From: Chrysomallon squamiferum
Lineage: Eukaryota > Mollusca > Gastropoda > Neomphalida > Peltospiridae
DNA: 64,000 bases
NCBI GenBank assembly: GCA_012295275.1
Contig: CM022669.1
Coordinates: 1,536,140 to 1,600,139 of the forward strand
Direction of reading: 5' to 3'
In this document: piece by piece, positions 1-12,817 of the stretch
How the letters are laid out: every line of letters begins with the position of its first letter
How positions within the stretch are numbered: position 1 is the stretch's first letter
Position numbers and translations under genes: made by a program
The notes under the pieces: generated by a model
What the model saw: only the letters and a program-made list of their open reading frames with translations
Database searches by the model: none
What the model was told of the DNA's origin: nothing

Positions 1-1570
1 TAAAACTGGTTTCCTATGTCAGCTCACACCTATCAGTTTAAGACTACAAGAATCAAACTGTGAACAGGTTAAGTGAAAATTTAAAAAAATGGTAGAATTT
101 TAGGAAAACATTAACTACATATAACACATTTTGAAAGGATTGAATTTTAAATTATTGACAAACCAGATAACACATTTACTTTGTGAGTCAGACTTTATAT
201 TTACATTCTAGACCAATGAAATGTGTTTACACTAAAAAGAGAAACTACTCACCTGTTGTCAACACCTGTGAACAGCTGTTTAATTATCATCAGTACACAG
301 AAGTGTGGAAGTAAAAATTACACTGTCCTTGCCAAGAAATGAACACCTCTGAACCTAATAATATCAATAATAATAATAATAATAAATGATAATAAACTGT
401 CAGAAAAATAATCTCTAAATTAAATTAGCATTAACATGAAAATGAACACTAAAATGAAAAAGAAAAGAATAGAAAACAGAATAGCAACAACACCATTAAA
501 AACAACAAAAAACAACAGCTGCATACTGTTAATAGTATAAGAAGAAGAAAGACAAGTTAACATGGACATTGTTTGTATCAAAGTTTATAAAATTTGGACT
601 TAAATGAAAACACTAATGAAAATATATATTAAGAGAAAAATCAGCAAACTAAATAAATTATGTTAAATCTTGGTTTCCCTTGACAACAAATATATACTGT
701 CCAACTGAAAATGAACGTTAATAAATGAAAATTTCTTATTGTCTTCAAACAGGCTATTTAGATAAAACACAGTAATTATACATCGCAACATAATCACAGC
801 TATGTCATCTTATTCATACTTACAAAATTATAGATTATTTAAAAAATTCACAAAATTAATATTAATTTAATTGTTTTTACTTTTCTTATTTTGACTTTAG
901 AAAATAAAAATGTGAACAAGAAAGAAGAAGAAGAAGAAAAAAAGAAAAGAAAAAAAGAAACCTTTGATGGATTGTTTCATCTTGTCTGTGTACTTAGCTG
1001 TGATTGAAATGTAAACTACTGTAACATCAGACCAAACAGAGACCACCTGGAAATGTAACAACTCATAAATTAAATAGAAAAAATAAAAAATAAAACTAAT
1101 TCATCAATTTTGTATTTTTATTATTTTTTCATTATTGTTATTAAATTTAGATAAATAGATGTTTACATATTTAGCCAGTTGTGTGTCTTGAAATGTCTTG
1201 TAGGCATAACATGTTTTGAAAATCAAACATCAGATTTGTCATCTTCAAATTTAATATTAAATACATATATAAACAGATTCAGCAATGTCTTTTTTCCTCT
1301 AAAATTAATTTTTTTGATATTATATAAATTTCTTACACTTTAGATGTGTTTTCTAATTCTACTAGTTTATATTCATATTTCTTCCACTACTTTGTAAACA
1401 GTCTATGCAACAAAAACTAATTTTTAAGACAGGAACTTATTATTATTTTTATATAAATGTAAGTATTTATTATACTTAGTCAGTGTATCCCTCCAATGGG
1501 ACTAGGGTCCCCCACTTCAGGTCACAACTGGAACATCTTGGTTTCATTCCATCTCCAATACAAATATTTC
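1..1570. other. AT-rich non-coding sequence
   Basis: I see no exon that can be defended here. The stretch is AT-rich with short A runs, an AAT run near 360-390 and purine-rich GAA/AAG tracts near 540-560 and 915-960. A minus-strand donor-like CAG|GTGAGT lies near 250 but has no convincing open exon behind it. Confidence 0.6.
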
Positions 1571-1645
1571 TTATCTGTTTAGTATTTGTTGTCCAGGTTC
1601 AGTAGTGAAAATTTTATCAGGATGTTTTCTCAAATCAGCTAAAGT
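1571..1645 (-). CDS. candidate terminal exon, product unknown
   Basis: On the minus strand a good acceptor (TTTTCAG) opens a 24-codon frame that ends in TAA. It reads TLADLRKHPDK, then IFTTEPGQQILNR. The frame is phase 0, and the composition (charged, mixed) differs from the low-complexity shadows around it. It could be the last exon of a minus-strand gene whose earlier exons lie at higher coordinates, such as the candidate at 2525-2601, which ends in phase 0. I do not recognise the protein. A 24-codon frame is short enough to arise by chance. Confidence 0.28.
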   Translation of the reverse strand, partial: TLADLRKHPDKIFTTEPGQQILNR

Positions 1646-1846
1646 CTGAAAACATTAACAAATGTATAAATTATAATCCTAATCCTCTACACACAAACAT
1701 AGTTATACACACCCACCCAAACACTGATATGCTCCACACACACATCTACCCATCCACAGAAACACACACACACACTTAAACAAATTGTTATCAAGATAAT
1801 TTTTTTAAGTCAGTGATAAAATACCAGTAAACATAACAGAATCAGT

Positions 1847-1848
<2 letters not shown>

Positions 1849-1918
<70 letters not shown>
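1849..1918. repeat. (GT)n microsatellite
   Basis: Uninterrupted GT dinucleotide run of about 35 units. Confidence 0.98.
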
Positions 1919-1920
<2 letters not shown>

Positions 1921-2524
1921 CAATTTAACATTTTCTTATCAAATAAATGTTAACTATTGCGTTCACACCAAACATGTTGGAGAACTTACATGTTTAACTG
2001 AAAAAAGAAAGTTTAGAAGGACATGAAACTTTATCAGCAAATGACTCAATAAAAAACAAATCTTTGGTAGATCTAAAAATACTTGATGTGATGTTTTAAT
2101 GACTGGTGACTTCTCATATTGTGATAGCCAACTTTGGACATTATAAAACAATGGCACTAAAACAAGTAATAATTAAATTAACTGAAGAGCACTGGTGACT
2201 AATATATTTCTTATGCCACAAATAAATAAATAAATATATAAATAAGGAAACAGGTAAGTAACTATACAAAATGAATAAAAGATAGTACATTTACATATAC
2301 ATATTGAAATGAATGGCTTGTACATATGCAAACTCACACACACACACACACTCTCTCTCTCTATATATATATTTAATATTCAGTTTAATTGTTCAAAGTT
2401 AATTTATTAATTACTTATTTATCAATATTATTAAAGTATTTATACTAATGTGATAGCATTTGTTTAGTAACATTATGTGACAACTGCTTACATATTAAAA
2501 ATGATTAATTTTAAATTTTCTCAC

Positions 2525-2601
2525 TCTTGGTTTTACACCAATCTGAGATCTCTTCTCCCAGTCTGCGACTGCTTCTGTCAGTTCTACAGAGTAATAATGT
2601 T
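2525..2601 (-). CDS. candidate internal exon, product unknown
   Basis: On the minus strand the acceptor TGATTTCAG is followed by 77 open bases and a donor GTGAGA. One frame reads HYYSVELTEAVADWEKRSQ and continues IGVKPR up to the donor. A second frame (RTDRSSRRLGEEISDW) is also open, so the true frame is uncertain. With the first frame the exon ends in phase 0, which fits the candidate terminal exon at 1571-1645. A nearby open stretch at about 2890-2950, ending in a GTAAGT donor, would create a stop if joined directly to this exon, so that pairing is not supported. Confidence 0.28.
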
Positions 2602-2716
2602 CTGAAATCATAAAAGTTAATTATAATTATAATTTTACCTGAGTAGGATCCAACATTATCCATGTTTTTTTTACCTTGCATATCAACACTCTTAAACAAA
2701 CACACAACTCACATGT

Positions 2717-2851
<135 letters not shown>

Positions 2852-3299
2852 AATATTAATCTGAAAAACATAATAGTAAAGATAAACTTACAATAGTTTA
2901 TGCTGGTACAGAACTTTGTCCAGTCTGAGTTGATTTCAGAATCCTGGTCTCAGAAATAAAAGATGTTAAACTAGGATGAAATAGCAGAGTTCTGCTATAG
3001 AGGCTGTAAATAAATTACAATAAAAATGAATATTTAATAATATCTCTGTACTTGTTTAATATTACTGGTTATCATGATTTATATATGATGAATGATTACA
3101 ATTACAGACAACCGTTAATATCATGTTAACATTTTTTGAATATTAATATTTCTTAAGTATAAAACTAAATTTATGAATAGAAATTGTACAAAAGAGAAAT
3201 TCCTCTATGACAGTTCTTCACTGGCAATTCAATCTTTTATATGCAACTTCAGAAAACAGGAATGAACATAGGATATAATAATTATTCAAATAATATAAA

Positions 3300-3313
3300 T
3301 GATGATGATGATG

Positions 3314-3391
<78 letters not shown>

Positions 3392-3392
3392 G
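3300..3392. repeat. (GAT)n/(AAT)n microsatellite
   Basis: Five GAT units run into about 27 AAT units. The poly-Tyr/poly-Ile frames here are artefacts of the repeat. The surrounding 2.6-4.2 kb holds TG-rich and ATGT-rich tracts (3836-4020) and nothing recognisable as coding. Confidence 0.97.
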
Positions 3393-4199
3393 ATGAACAA
3401 GAAGATGAAGAAAAACAACAATATTAATAATAAGCTGAATAAAAATTCTTGTGATTCTTTTGTCTCCAGTAAGTTTTCAACACTGACCTGAATCCTACAA
3501 CAATTTAGTTTATAATAATAAATACAGTGAAAACAACAAGAACAACATTAAAGTAAGCTGAATAAAAATTCATGTGATTTATATATGTTATGTAAAAGGT
3601 GGAAGAACTGATTTCAGTTAAGACAGTGTTATAAAACATTATTATGCTTGCAAGACATCTCAAAATACATAATAATACCAGAAATAAAGATGACTTTTGA
3701 AAACTAAAATAAATAATTCATTAGTAACAATATATCCCTTTTAAATAAAAAATCTATCATGAAAATTTTAAAATGTTAGTGAGTGCATGATTTTGCTTTC
3801 AGAAATCAAAATTAATAAATAATGGGTAGATGTATTTGTGTATATGTGTATGTATGTGTATATTTACATACATGTTTATGATTTTTATATATTCTCATGT
3901 GTAGGTAGGTACATTTGAAAGTGTATATTGTTGTGTACATGTCTATACTTTTGTGAAAATGTATGTTATTCATGTATGTATGAATGTATGAACACATGTA
4001 TGTACATAATTATGTGTATGTGAGTTAACTAACCCTGCCGGTTTGGAGTGATGACCAACAAAACAGCAATATTTGATATAAATCCGATTAAATAAACAGA
4101 GACATTTTAAAATAAATGTGTTTACACACATTAATAATGGCTGCATATAGTGACATACGTTATTATAGAAGTGTCCTGTATTTGATCACAATAGTATCA

Positions 4200-4520
4200 A
4201 GCATGATGTATACGGTTGTAATGACCTCAGCACAGCATTATAACTCCGTCCCCAAATGGGAGGTAACTCTATCATTGCTCTGTTAGACAAGCTTAAAACA
4301 ATGGCGGCCGAATCACTTACGCAGTCTGCAGGTGAATGTCTCTCTGGATTATTTAACAGATATCACTATATCGTTGAAAAGTTGTGAGCTGGGTTTTTCT
4401 GCGACGGACACACCCGCTGACCTGTCAGAAAGCGTGCCTGTCGTAGACGTGCTTCACAACAGCTAGCTCTGATTAGCACGTTAATTTTCTTCATTCATTC
4501 ATTCAGCTGGGTTTCAGGTA
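4200..4520 (+). promoter_or_regulatory. GC-richer block, possible promoter / first exon
   Basis: This is the most GC- and CpG-rich stretch of the first 20 kb. It contains ATG at 4301 in a good context (ACAATGGCGG), opening MAAESLTQSAG. That is followed by a potential donor (CTGCAG|GTGAATG), or by an in-frame stop after 28 codons if it is unspliced. Its position just upstream of the CAMSAP-like exons suggests a former transcription start region. A second possible 5' exon ends at the GTAAGT donor at 4710. No TATA box stands out. Confidence 0.35.
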
Positions 4521-5261
4521 CTTCAGTGAAGATTACAGTTTACATTGTTAACATGTTTTGGAATGGTGACGGCACCATTTTTATGTCAGTTAAATCGGAC
4601 CGGTCCTTGAAAGAAAAGTGAAAAATCTCATGCCACATTGCCAGTCATGGGATCCACGTGGATATGAGCCCGATGGTGATATTTGTGTTCGTTCTTCTTG
4701 TCAGGCAGGGTAAGTAAAAACATAATTATTTATTTTATTTACATTGTGGAGTTTTCAAAAGTGCATCTAGACATTTCTAATTAAGTGCCTGGCGAGCTTT
4801 TACAACCAAAAAGTTTGATGATAAAAATTGGATAAGACGTATGGACATTAATTTACTGTCTGTTACTGTTAGTGTTACGCAACTATTCCATAAAGGCTTA
4901 TAAAACTACAAGTCTGAATTATTCATTGATCACGTCTGGAATAATTTAAAAAAAAGATACCATCAAGGTAAAAATGGTTTACTGTATTACCTGTAAATAT
5001 TTAATTGTTTAAATGAAGTGATATAATTATGAAAATTTCTTCTCAGTTTCCCTTCCCTTTTTTTTTTTTTTTATTTACTGTCACTTTTAATTTATTTACA
5101 TTTTGTTTTGCTTCTTCTTATTCTTTTTATTAGTACTACAACTTTTTATTATTAATTTGTTTTATTTATTATTATTATTATCATTGTTTAATCTTTATTA
5201 TTATTTTTCATATTCTTCTTCATGTCATTACTAGTGGTTATTTATTTTACATGTTGTACAG

Positions 5262-5351
5262 GTCAAATTTCTTCATTGGCAGAGATTTTCAGAAAGTATA
5301 TGGAGAAATGTTCCAAATGAATTTAGAGAACCATTTTATGAAAAATCAGAT
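5262..5351 (+). pseudogene. CAMSAP-like exon, N-terminal CH region
   Basis: Thirty open codons lie between TACAG and GTGAGT, phase 0 at both ends. The segment IWRNVPNEFREPFYEKSD matches the family's N-terminal pattern of an aromatic helix followed by 'N(I/V)PE(D/E)LR(D/E)PFY'. The next family segment (KPP...LLLSAELYC) was not found before the following exon. Confidence 0.7.
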
Positions 5352-5661
5352 GTGAGTGAAATATTTTATAGTTTTTTTATCTTTCAAGATTTATGTTCTA
5401 ATTTTTAAAGTTACTATATGCATTGTTCTTTTGTTTTAATTATCTCTAGCGTCTTACTTTTTATAAACCTTAGAATTATTTCATCAAACACAGAACACTA
5501 AATGATCAGAAACTGATCTGTGAAGAGATTTATGTTTCCTGTCATGACAGCTTATTTCTACAGTTCAGTTCAGCTAGTTATTTATAGAATAAAATTAAAA
5601 TATATTATTGCATGACTCTAAAAACAAATTACCTTATTCCTTCATAGTATGTGTTTAATAC

Positions 5662-6121
5662 AAAAGCAAAAATACAATGCTATAGTATATATATGTTGTT
5701 AAATAAAACATCAATTCCTTCTTTTTCTCATTAATATATAACATATTAAACTATTATAATCAATAATAGATGAAAATATATATAGTCAATTATTATTATA
5801 GTTATTGTTGTGTTATTATTGCTACTTTTTACTATTATTATTACTATTATTACTATTATTACAACTGGTACTACTACTATTATTATTACTATTACTACTA
5901 CTACTACTGTTACTACCATTATTGTTGTTCTTGTGGTTATTATTGTTGTTAATTTTTACAATCATCATGATTATTATCTTTATTATTATTATTATTATCT
6001 TTATTATTATTATTATTATTATTATCTTTATTATTATTGTTGCTATTTTGATGATGATGATCTGTTACTGTGTTTCATGGTAATCATCTAATCAACAGTC
6101 TGGTGTCAAGTGATGTGTAGC
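5662..6121. repeat. left arm of a 0.46-kb inverted duplication
   Basis: This block, which contains an ATT/ACT trinucleotide-rich core, recurs in reverse complement at 10461-10929. Unique flanks match too: the left edge near AAAAGCAAAAATACAATGC and the right edge GTGTCAAGTGATGTGTAG. The two arms differ mainly in trinucleotide copy number. Confidence 0.9.
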
Positions 6122-6700
6122 CTGTGTTAGAATGTTTTATAAATATATATTTTTATTAGATATTTGTGTGTGAGTGTGACAGAGAAAGTGTGTATGTTTG
6201 TGTGTAAAAGTCAGAGAGAAAGATAGAGATCTGTGAGAGGTGTGTGTTTCTGAGAGAGACAGCAAGAGAAACATTACATGTCTATCTGTGTCTTGGGCAA
6301 TTTCATAAGTAAAATAAAAGTAATTAAAACATCCATAAATGATAATAAGCAGACAAACATGCATTTTTTGGACAGTATTTTACGTAGATCACTGCAGTAT
6401 TAGTCAGGTGCTGTCTAGAAAGTGAATTTACATCATGAGTTTTTTATTTAAATTTTTTTGTCTTAGAGAGAAAAATAAGTTTTGTAACAATTCTTTATTA
6501 ATTATAAAACAGTGTAATGATAATCACTTATTTGCAGATTTGTTAATTATTTTTGTTATTTTCATTATAAGGATTATGCATTACTCAGTAAAATTGAAAT
6601 TTGAATTACAACAGAAGTACTAGTTATTTATTTATTTATTTATAACTATTTATTATCTTTATTTTAATTTTATTTATAATGTTGTTTTTTTTGTTTTCAG

Positions 6701-6786
6701 ATGGAACTTATTGCTCTAATTGATGTGCTGATTTTGGCATATGCCAGAGAAGTTGTTTCAGTAGAACATGCTGTCCAAGCCATCAG
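6701..6786 (+). pseudogene. CAMSAP-like exon, CH-domain helix
   Basis: The exon follows a strong polypyrimidine acceptor and ends at CAG|GTAAAC in phase 2. The peptide IDVLILAYAREVVSVEHAVQ aligns with the family segment 'MAM(V/I)DALMMAYTVEM(I/V)SIEKV'. This is one of the best-preserved parts of the copy. Confidence 0.75.
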
Positions 6787-6800
6787 GTAAACTGTAGCTT

Positions 6801-6831
<31 letters not shown>

Positions 6832-7659
6832 TTTTATATTTGTAGTTGTATTTGTATTTATATTTTTGTTTATTAAAGATAAAAAAAAAAAAAAATAGAA
6901 AACCTGTTTTTTATTAAAATGAGATTAATGGCTGTGTTAAAGTTTAGTTTTTTTGTTCAGTTAGTTTTTTGGAAAGTACCAGTGTATGATCAATTATGTT
7001 TCAGTTCAGAGGTTAATGACATCCTGTAATTAAAGGCTTTCATCCTTTTACTTTGAATATTAAGTGATTGATGAAAAGAAGGAGAAGAATTATGATGATT
7101 GCATTTAAACAAATAAGTGTATGAATGTATGAGAGAGAGAGAGCATGAATTAATGGAGAGACAGAGGGAGAAGGAAAAGAAGAATGATATGTAGGGGTGC
7201 ATATTTTGTATAATTTATTATATGACGTAATGGGACCTCAGTCTTTACATACAGCATAATAGAAAGGTTTAGCATAGATGTCATCTGTTCACATATCTGA
7301 CTGCATACTGACCTTACAGTATGAGTCATGTCCATAACTTTCTGTCGGTTTAGCTTCCATGTAAACAACAAAGCTTGTATTGTAATAGGGCAAGGAAGGG
7401 AAGTAACTTCAGCTCTAGAACATATGAACAAATTTATTTGTATATATATCTATATTTGGTTAAAACATGTTCAATGTTTATATTGCCAAATATAATTAAA
7501 GAAAATAAAAAAAAGCAAGACTCACCCTTTATAATGTTTAAAAAAATTGTTATATGTAAACACATACATACAGGCTTGTCCCATATCAAGAAAATCAGTA
7601 CGAGAAAGTTACGTCTATGCTAAACCTCTCTACTGAACAAGTAATTTTAAAACTGTCAG

Positions 7660-7777
7660 ATGAATTACAACTTTTAACACATCCAGTGAACTTCCATCAG
7701 GCACTGAGGACACAATTATTTTCTTGTTAAATAAAGTTTGTACTGCTGCCATTGCAAAAGAGAACAATTCTGAGCAG
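7660..7777 (+). pseudogene. CAMSAP-like exon with in-frame stop
   Basis: FNTSSELPSG followed by EDTIIFLLNKV matches the family segment 'F(S/N)ASKELPYDLEDAMVFWINKV'. The exon ends at GAGCAG|GTGAAT in phase 0. Starting at the acceptor CTGTCAG and joined in phase to the previous exon, the second codon is TGA. An alternative acceptor near 7571 keeps a 47-codon open frame, but in a different frame from the conserved segment. Either way the reading frame is broken. Confidence 0.65.
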
Positions 7778-8097
7778 GTGAATTTTAGTTTGATTTCTTA
7801 TACCTTTATCATTATTCTGAACCTAATGAAATTTAATTTAATCTTATATATGAAGTTGCTGTTTGTAGATAATTTATGAGCAAGACATGCACATACACAC
7901 AAATTACATTAGTATCTCATAACACACACACACACACACACACACATTATGTAAATGTGATTATTTTTTGTAAATGTTTATTTCTATATTTTAAAACAAA
8001 AGAACACGCTTTATATTTCATCAGTATTTTAAAATGTTTAATGTTGCTGTTACCAGACTGGAACTGCCAGCCCTTCACACAGTGATGCATCCCTGCA

Positions 8098-8101
<4 letters not shown>

Positions 8102-8174
<73 letters not shown>
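8102..8174. repeat. (CT)n microsatellite
   Basis: About 36 uninterrupted CT units inside a CAMSAP-copy intron. A shorter (CA)n run lies at 7922-7946. Confidence 0.97.
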
Positions 8175-8178
<4 letters not shown>

Positions 8179-8462
8179 TATTAAATATTAATTGCCTTAT
8201 TATTTATGTATATTTTGGCAAACCTTTTTAGACTTTTTTAAAAAATATTTATTTTTAATTATTCATTAACTTAGAGTGTGTATGTTTATCAGTTTATTTG
8301 TATGCATCTACACAAGTGAAATCCAGTAGCTGAAATATATATTTGTCAACAAACATTCTTTAGTATCAGTAAATGGTATTGAAATGCATATATAACAGTA
8401 AATAATGTTGATAAAAAAAAAAACAATAACAAAATAAATTAAATTTGTTTTTACCTTTTCAG

Positions 8463-8556
8463 ACACATACAAAAAACAGACAAGTGTTGTTATCTAAACT
8501 TCAGAATGGGACACACACAGGCAGCAGAACAGACAGAGAAGTTTCTAAACAAACTG
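8463..8556 (+). pseudogene. CAMSAP-copy linker exon
   Basis: Thirty-one open codons plus one base lie between TTTTCAG and CTG|GTATGA. The peptide is polar (NRQVLLSKLQ, NGTHTGSRTDREVSKQT). It shows no domain match but resembles the low-complexity serine/threonine-rich stretch before CKK. Its phase-1 end joins the exon at 12386 to give a glycine codon, which supports a real exon pair across a 3.8-kb intron. Confidence 0.5.
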
Positions 8557-9399
8557 GTATGAAAAACACACACATTAACTTATCTGCTTAACTATCAATT
8601 TACATTCTTCTCAGTTTTTGTGTTGCAGTGTATTCTCAATACAGAGTAAGAAAAGGAGATTAATACAAGGAAAGTCTACAATAATAAGTAAAGTAATTGT
8701 AGTATACAGATATACTTAGAATACTTCATCATTTCCATACTTCCATTAGCATTGTTTTATTCTTGTTTCTGTGTCTACAATCATTATATTTTCTTTAACT
8801 TATGATTTTTTTCTTCTTCATATATTATTATTATTATTTTGTTCATTTATTTGTTATTCATTGATCTCTATGGAGTCTGTATTTTCTATGATGACATCAT
8901 TAATCCATACAAAAAGCTCCAACAGACTGAGTATGCCAGCATTTACTCAGTCTGTGAGGTTTATTTACACTTCTGATATTTTGTGATTTTATGGATAAAT
9001 TAAAATAAAAAAGAAAAAGAAATATTGGGTAAGTGATCCTTTATATACACGTTTCTAAAAAAATTGTTATACTTTATTATTTGGAAACACTGGTACCAGT
9101 AATGTATAAAATACAATGTGTCCATTATAGCATTACATACACTCATTAAGTACAACTTTTATAAGTAAAACTAATCAGTTTTATCATCCATTAGTTTAAA
9201 GCATATTTATCATTTCTTCATTTAGTTATCCACATCTGTTTTCATCAACCTGTTATCTGTAATTAAACTTTTTTTTTTGAAGTTACAAATTTTCTAATCT
9301 GAATACTAACCAAATATACAATAATTACTTTAAACAGTTCTGTTTTTTTAAAAATTGGGATTATAACAAAAACAGATATTTTATATATATACACATATT

Positions 9400-9936
9400 T
9401 TGTTATTATTATTATTATTATATTTTTCAATGTCATCATTTATTTACAGAGTAATTGATTTATCATCTACAAAATATTCATGTATTGTCATGTAAATATC
9501 TCCATTTTAATCCTCTTCATCATCCTTATCATCATTATCATCATCATTAGTTATTATGCCAGAGCTATAATATGTTTTGAATTTAGCTTAATTCTCACTT
9601 TGTTTATTTACACAATTTTCATCACTTTTCCCAAATAGTGACCACAGACATTTAAAAATTAATAATAGTAACAATAAAATAAAAATAAAGATAACGCTAG
9701 TTTTCTTGAAAATGCTTTTAACAGCATGTTCCTGCATGAATTTCTAAAATTGAAGTTATTCTTTTAATGTCAAATTAGTAATTTATTCTTTTAAATAATT
9801 ATAAACATTTCAGCTTTTTAACAGTGTTTCAGAAACATATTTAATATTTACCAAAGTGCAAACATGCATCAAAATAATCACCATAATAATGTAGTTAGAA
9901 ATCATCATTGTGTTATTATCATCATCATGATTAACA

Positions 9937-9988
<52 letters not shown>

Positions 9989-10135
9989 ATTATTATATTT
10001 CTCAATATCATCATTTATTTATAGATTAATTGATTTATCATCTACAAAATCTTCATGTATCATCATGTAAATATCTCAATTTTAATCCTCTTCATCATCT
10101 TTATCATCAGTATCATCATTATCATCATCTAGATT
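9400..10135. repeat. local direct duplication, two ~150-bp copies
   Basis: Copies at about 9400-9550 and 9975-10135 share an ATT run, then 'ATCATTTATTTA(C/T)AGA', then 'TTGATTTATCATCTACAAAA', then a CATCATC-rich end. Point differences separate them. This is a non-coding intronic duplication. Confidence 0.8.
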
Positions 10136-10387
10136 TATAATATCTGTTATTATTACATGTAATATCATAAATGATCTTTTCTGTTAAATTGTATTTTAAA
10201 TGGTTACTTGCAGGTTATGTTTTGGTTAAATTAGTTTGCTCACTTCTTTATTAATTATCTTATTTTTCAATCCCTGCTAATCATTATTGTGTAAACTAAA
10301 TTAAGCCATTGCTAACTTAAATGGACCAGACATATTGAAATCTGTTTTTCTTAGATTTATGTGTTTAAGCTTTACTGATATGTTATT

Positions 10388-10460
10388 GGGTCATTCCGTG
10401 TCAAATCACCCAATGGTTTAAACCCGACCGTCTCAGATTTTTATGAAACTTGGTATACTT
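10388..10460 (+). mobile_element. solo 5' end of a TIR element
   Basis: These 73 bases duplicate the left end of the element at 10930, beginning GGGTCATTCCGTGTCAAATC and ending near TGGTATACTTG. The inverted host block at 10461-10929 separates the two copies. Confidence 0.85.
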
Positions 10461-10929
10461 GCTACACATCACTTGACACCAGACTGTTGATTAGATGATT
10501 ACCATGAAACACAGTAACAGATCATCATCATCATCATTAAAATAGCAATAATAATAATAATAATAATAATAATAAAGATAATAAAAATAATAATAATAAA
10601 GATAATAATAAAGATAATAATAATAATAATAATAATAAAGATAATAATAATAATAATAATCATAAAGATAATAATCATGATGACTGTAAAAATTAACAAC
10701 AATAATAACCACAATAATGGTAGTAACAGTAGTAGTAGTAATAGTAATAATAGTAATAATAATAGTAAAAATAGCAATAATAACATAACAATAACTATAA
10801 TAATAATTTACTATATATATTTTCATCTATTATTGATTATAATAGTTTAATGTGTTATATATTAATGAGAAAAAGAAGGAATTGATGTTTTATTTAACAA
10901 CATATATATAGCATTGTATTTTTGCTTTT
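10461..10929. repeat. right arm of the inverted duplication
   Basis: Reverse complement of 5662-6121. It is placed exactly between two copies of the left end of a TIR element. Its trinucleotide core is longer than in the other arm. Confidence 0.9.
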
Positions 10930-11565
10930 GGGTCATTCCGTGTCAAATCACCCAATGGTTTAAACCCGACCGTCTCAGATTTTTATGAAACGTGGTATAC
11001 TTGTTGACTGGGATCCCACGGCACAAAATCTGAAATTTTAGCTCAATCAGACCAGTGGTGTGGGAGATACGGCCCACCGAATTTTGGGATTTTTGCCAAA
11101 AATGGGTGTGACCACCAACCTTAGAACCCTCATATCTCAGGAACTACTGCGCCAATCTTCATAAAATTGGTATTGTTAGAAAGGCAAAATGACAAGGATT
11201 GTTTAGTTTGGAAAATAATGGAGTACCTTGACCTTTTGACCTTTGCTATGACCTTGAAATTGACCGTGTGGATCACGTGATCTTGAGATGATCTTTATTG
11301 AAATTTAATCTCCCACATGTTAACTAAAACATATAAAAGTTTCCTGGGTGTAATATGTTTTGTTTAGCCACAATATAGATTTAGAAAATGCACATACATG
11401 AAAATAACACCTTTTCAGCCATTAACATCTGATTAACTAAAACCTGAATGATCAGTTCTGGATGCTAGGAATCACCATCTCTCTTGATCATCAAGTTTTA
11501 TAAAAATCTGAGAGGGTCGGGTGTAAATTTTTTTTTTGGGGGGGTGATTTGACATGGAATAACCC
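10930..11565 (+). mobile_element. non-autonomous TIR element (MITE-like), ~0.64 kb
   Basis: The left end GGGTCATTCCGTGTCAAATC and the right end ...GATTTGACATGGAATAACCC are imperfect terminal inverted repeats. Similarity continues inwards through 'ACCCGACC(G/C)TCTCAGATTTTTAT'. There is no open frame for a transposase. A second copy lies at 22624-23086. The superfamily is not settled. The GGG..CCC ends, and TTAA just after the second copy, would suit a TTAA-targeting group, but copy 1 lacks flanking TTAA. Confidence 0.8.
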
Positions 11566-12385
11566 TATTACAATCAAAACAATATGTAGAGCATTTGATT
11601 AATTTTCATGTAAAATGTGTCACTAAACTTAGTAAGTGGTTCATTTTTACAATAATTTAATGATTAGATAAAGTATTAATTATTAACTGTAGTATGTATA
11701 ATGTAGAATAATGTATTTGTTTGCAACTTTCTGTTTTTTGTTGTCAGTAAAACCAATGTGCTGTGTCTATATTGCTTGTAATGGTAACTTGCTGTTTCTT
11801 ACAATATATTTTGTGTTTGTTTAATATTATCATTATTATTTTTTGTATTTAAACTTGAAAAGTATCAGTTTTCATCTACATATTTTTTGTCATTCTTAAA
11901 TTTCAATTTTCTGTTTCTTTTATTTATTTTTTCTTACTATAAATTTTTATTTATTTATTTATTTTTATAAAATATTATTTTGTATAATTTAATCCTTCCT
12001 TTAATCTCCTTAATTTGAAGATTATTATCTTTTGTTTTTCTGTTAGTTTTCCTACAGTGTACTTACACAAAACAGGGGGAGCCACCTACATCTCCAGTAC
12101 ATTAACAATAAACACTATAAATTATACAATTTGTGTTATGTGACAGCATCTCCACGTAGGTTAATAATAAACAATATAAATTATACAATTAGCCATGTGA
12201 TCCCATGATTCTGCAATCCATCTCCATTACATCATAAACCTCTCCTATAAGTATATGCATAATGCTTATTTTTTATTTTACTAAGTTCATAATTATTTAT
12301 AGTCCATAACAGTTATGGATTCATTGTTGATATATATGTTTTTTATTTATTTATATATATTTTTTATTATTATTATTTAATACAG

Positions 12386-12448
12386 GTTTGTACCGGTTAG
12401 GAGGAAGAACTCTGCGAATGGATGGAAGTAAAGCTGGTGAATATTCAG
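12386..12448 (+). pseudogene. CAMSAP-like exon before CKK
   Basis: LYRLGGRTLRMDGSKAGEYS, followed by a glycine codon split across the intron. The end corresponds to the family's '(A/T)EYTGPKL' entry into CKK. Splice sites are TACAG and CAG|GTTAG. Confidence 0.75.
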
Positions 12449-12817
12449 GTTAGATAACTCTTATTTCTACTATTATTTATTATTACCATAATCATCATCA
12501 TCATTTTTTAGTTTTTTCATTTGTGGTTGTTTTTGTTGTTGTCATTAATGGCACATCACATCCAGCTAACAATAAAACATTAACAGCTATTTTTTTTATC
12601 TATTCTAACCATTAGTAACCGTTTTAAAATATTAAAAAAAAAAAAAAAAAAAGAACATTGTTATCCTTTCACACAAAAACATTTGTAAAATAAAATTTTA
12701 AAGTTTCAGTCAGGATAGTATAGTAGATTTACAAACCTATAAAACACTTTATTCATTTATTAATCCAAAATTAATCACAACTTTTAGTTTGTCAGTGTTG
12801 TTTCTTTGTTTGAACAG

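Noticed and set aside
3218-3421. Poly-Tyr/poly-Ile open frames (also at 5770-6091, 10491-10826, 16687-17013)
   Set aside because: Products of AAT/ATT repeats in both orientations.
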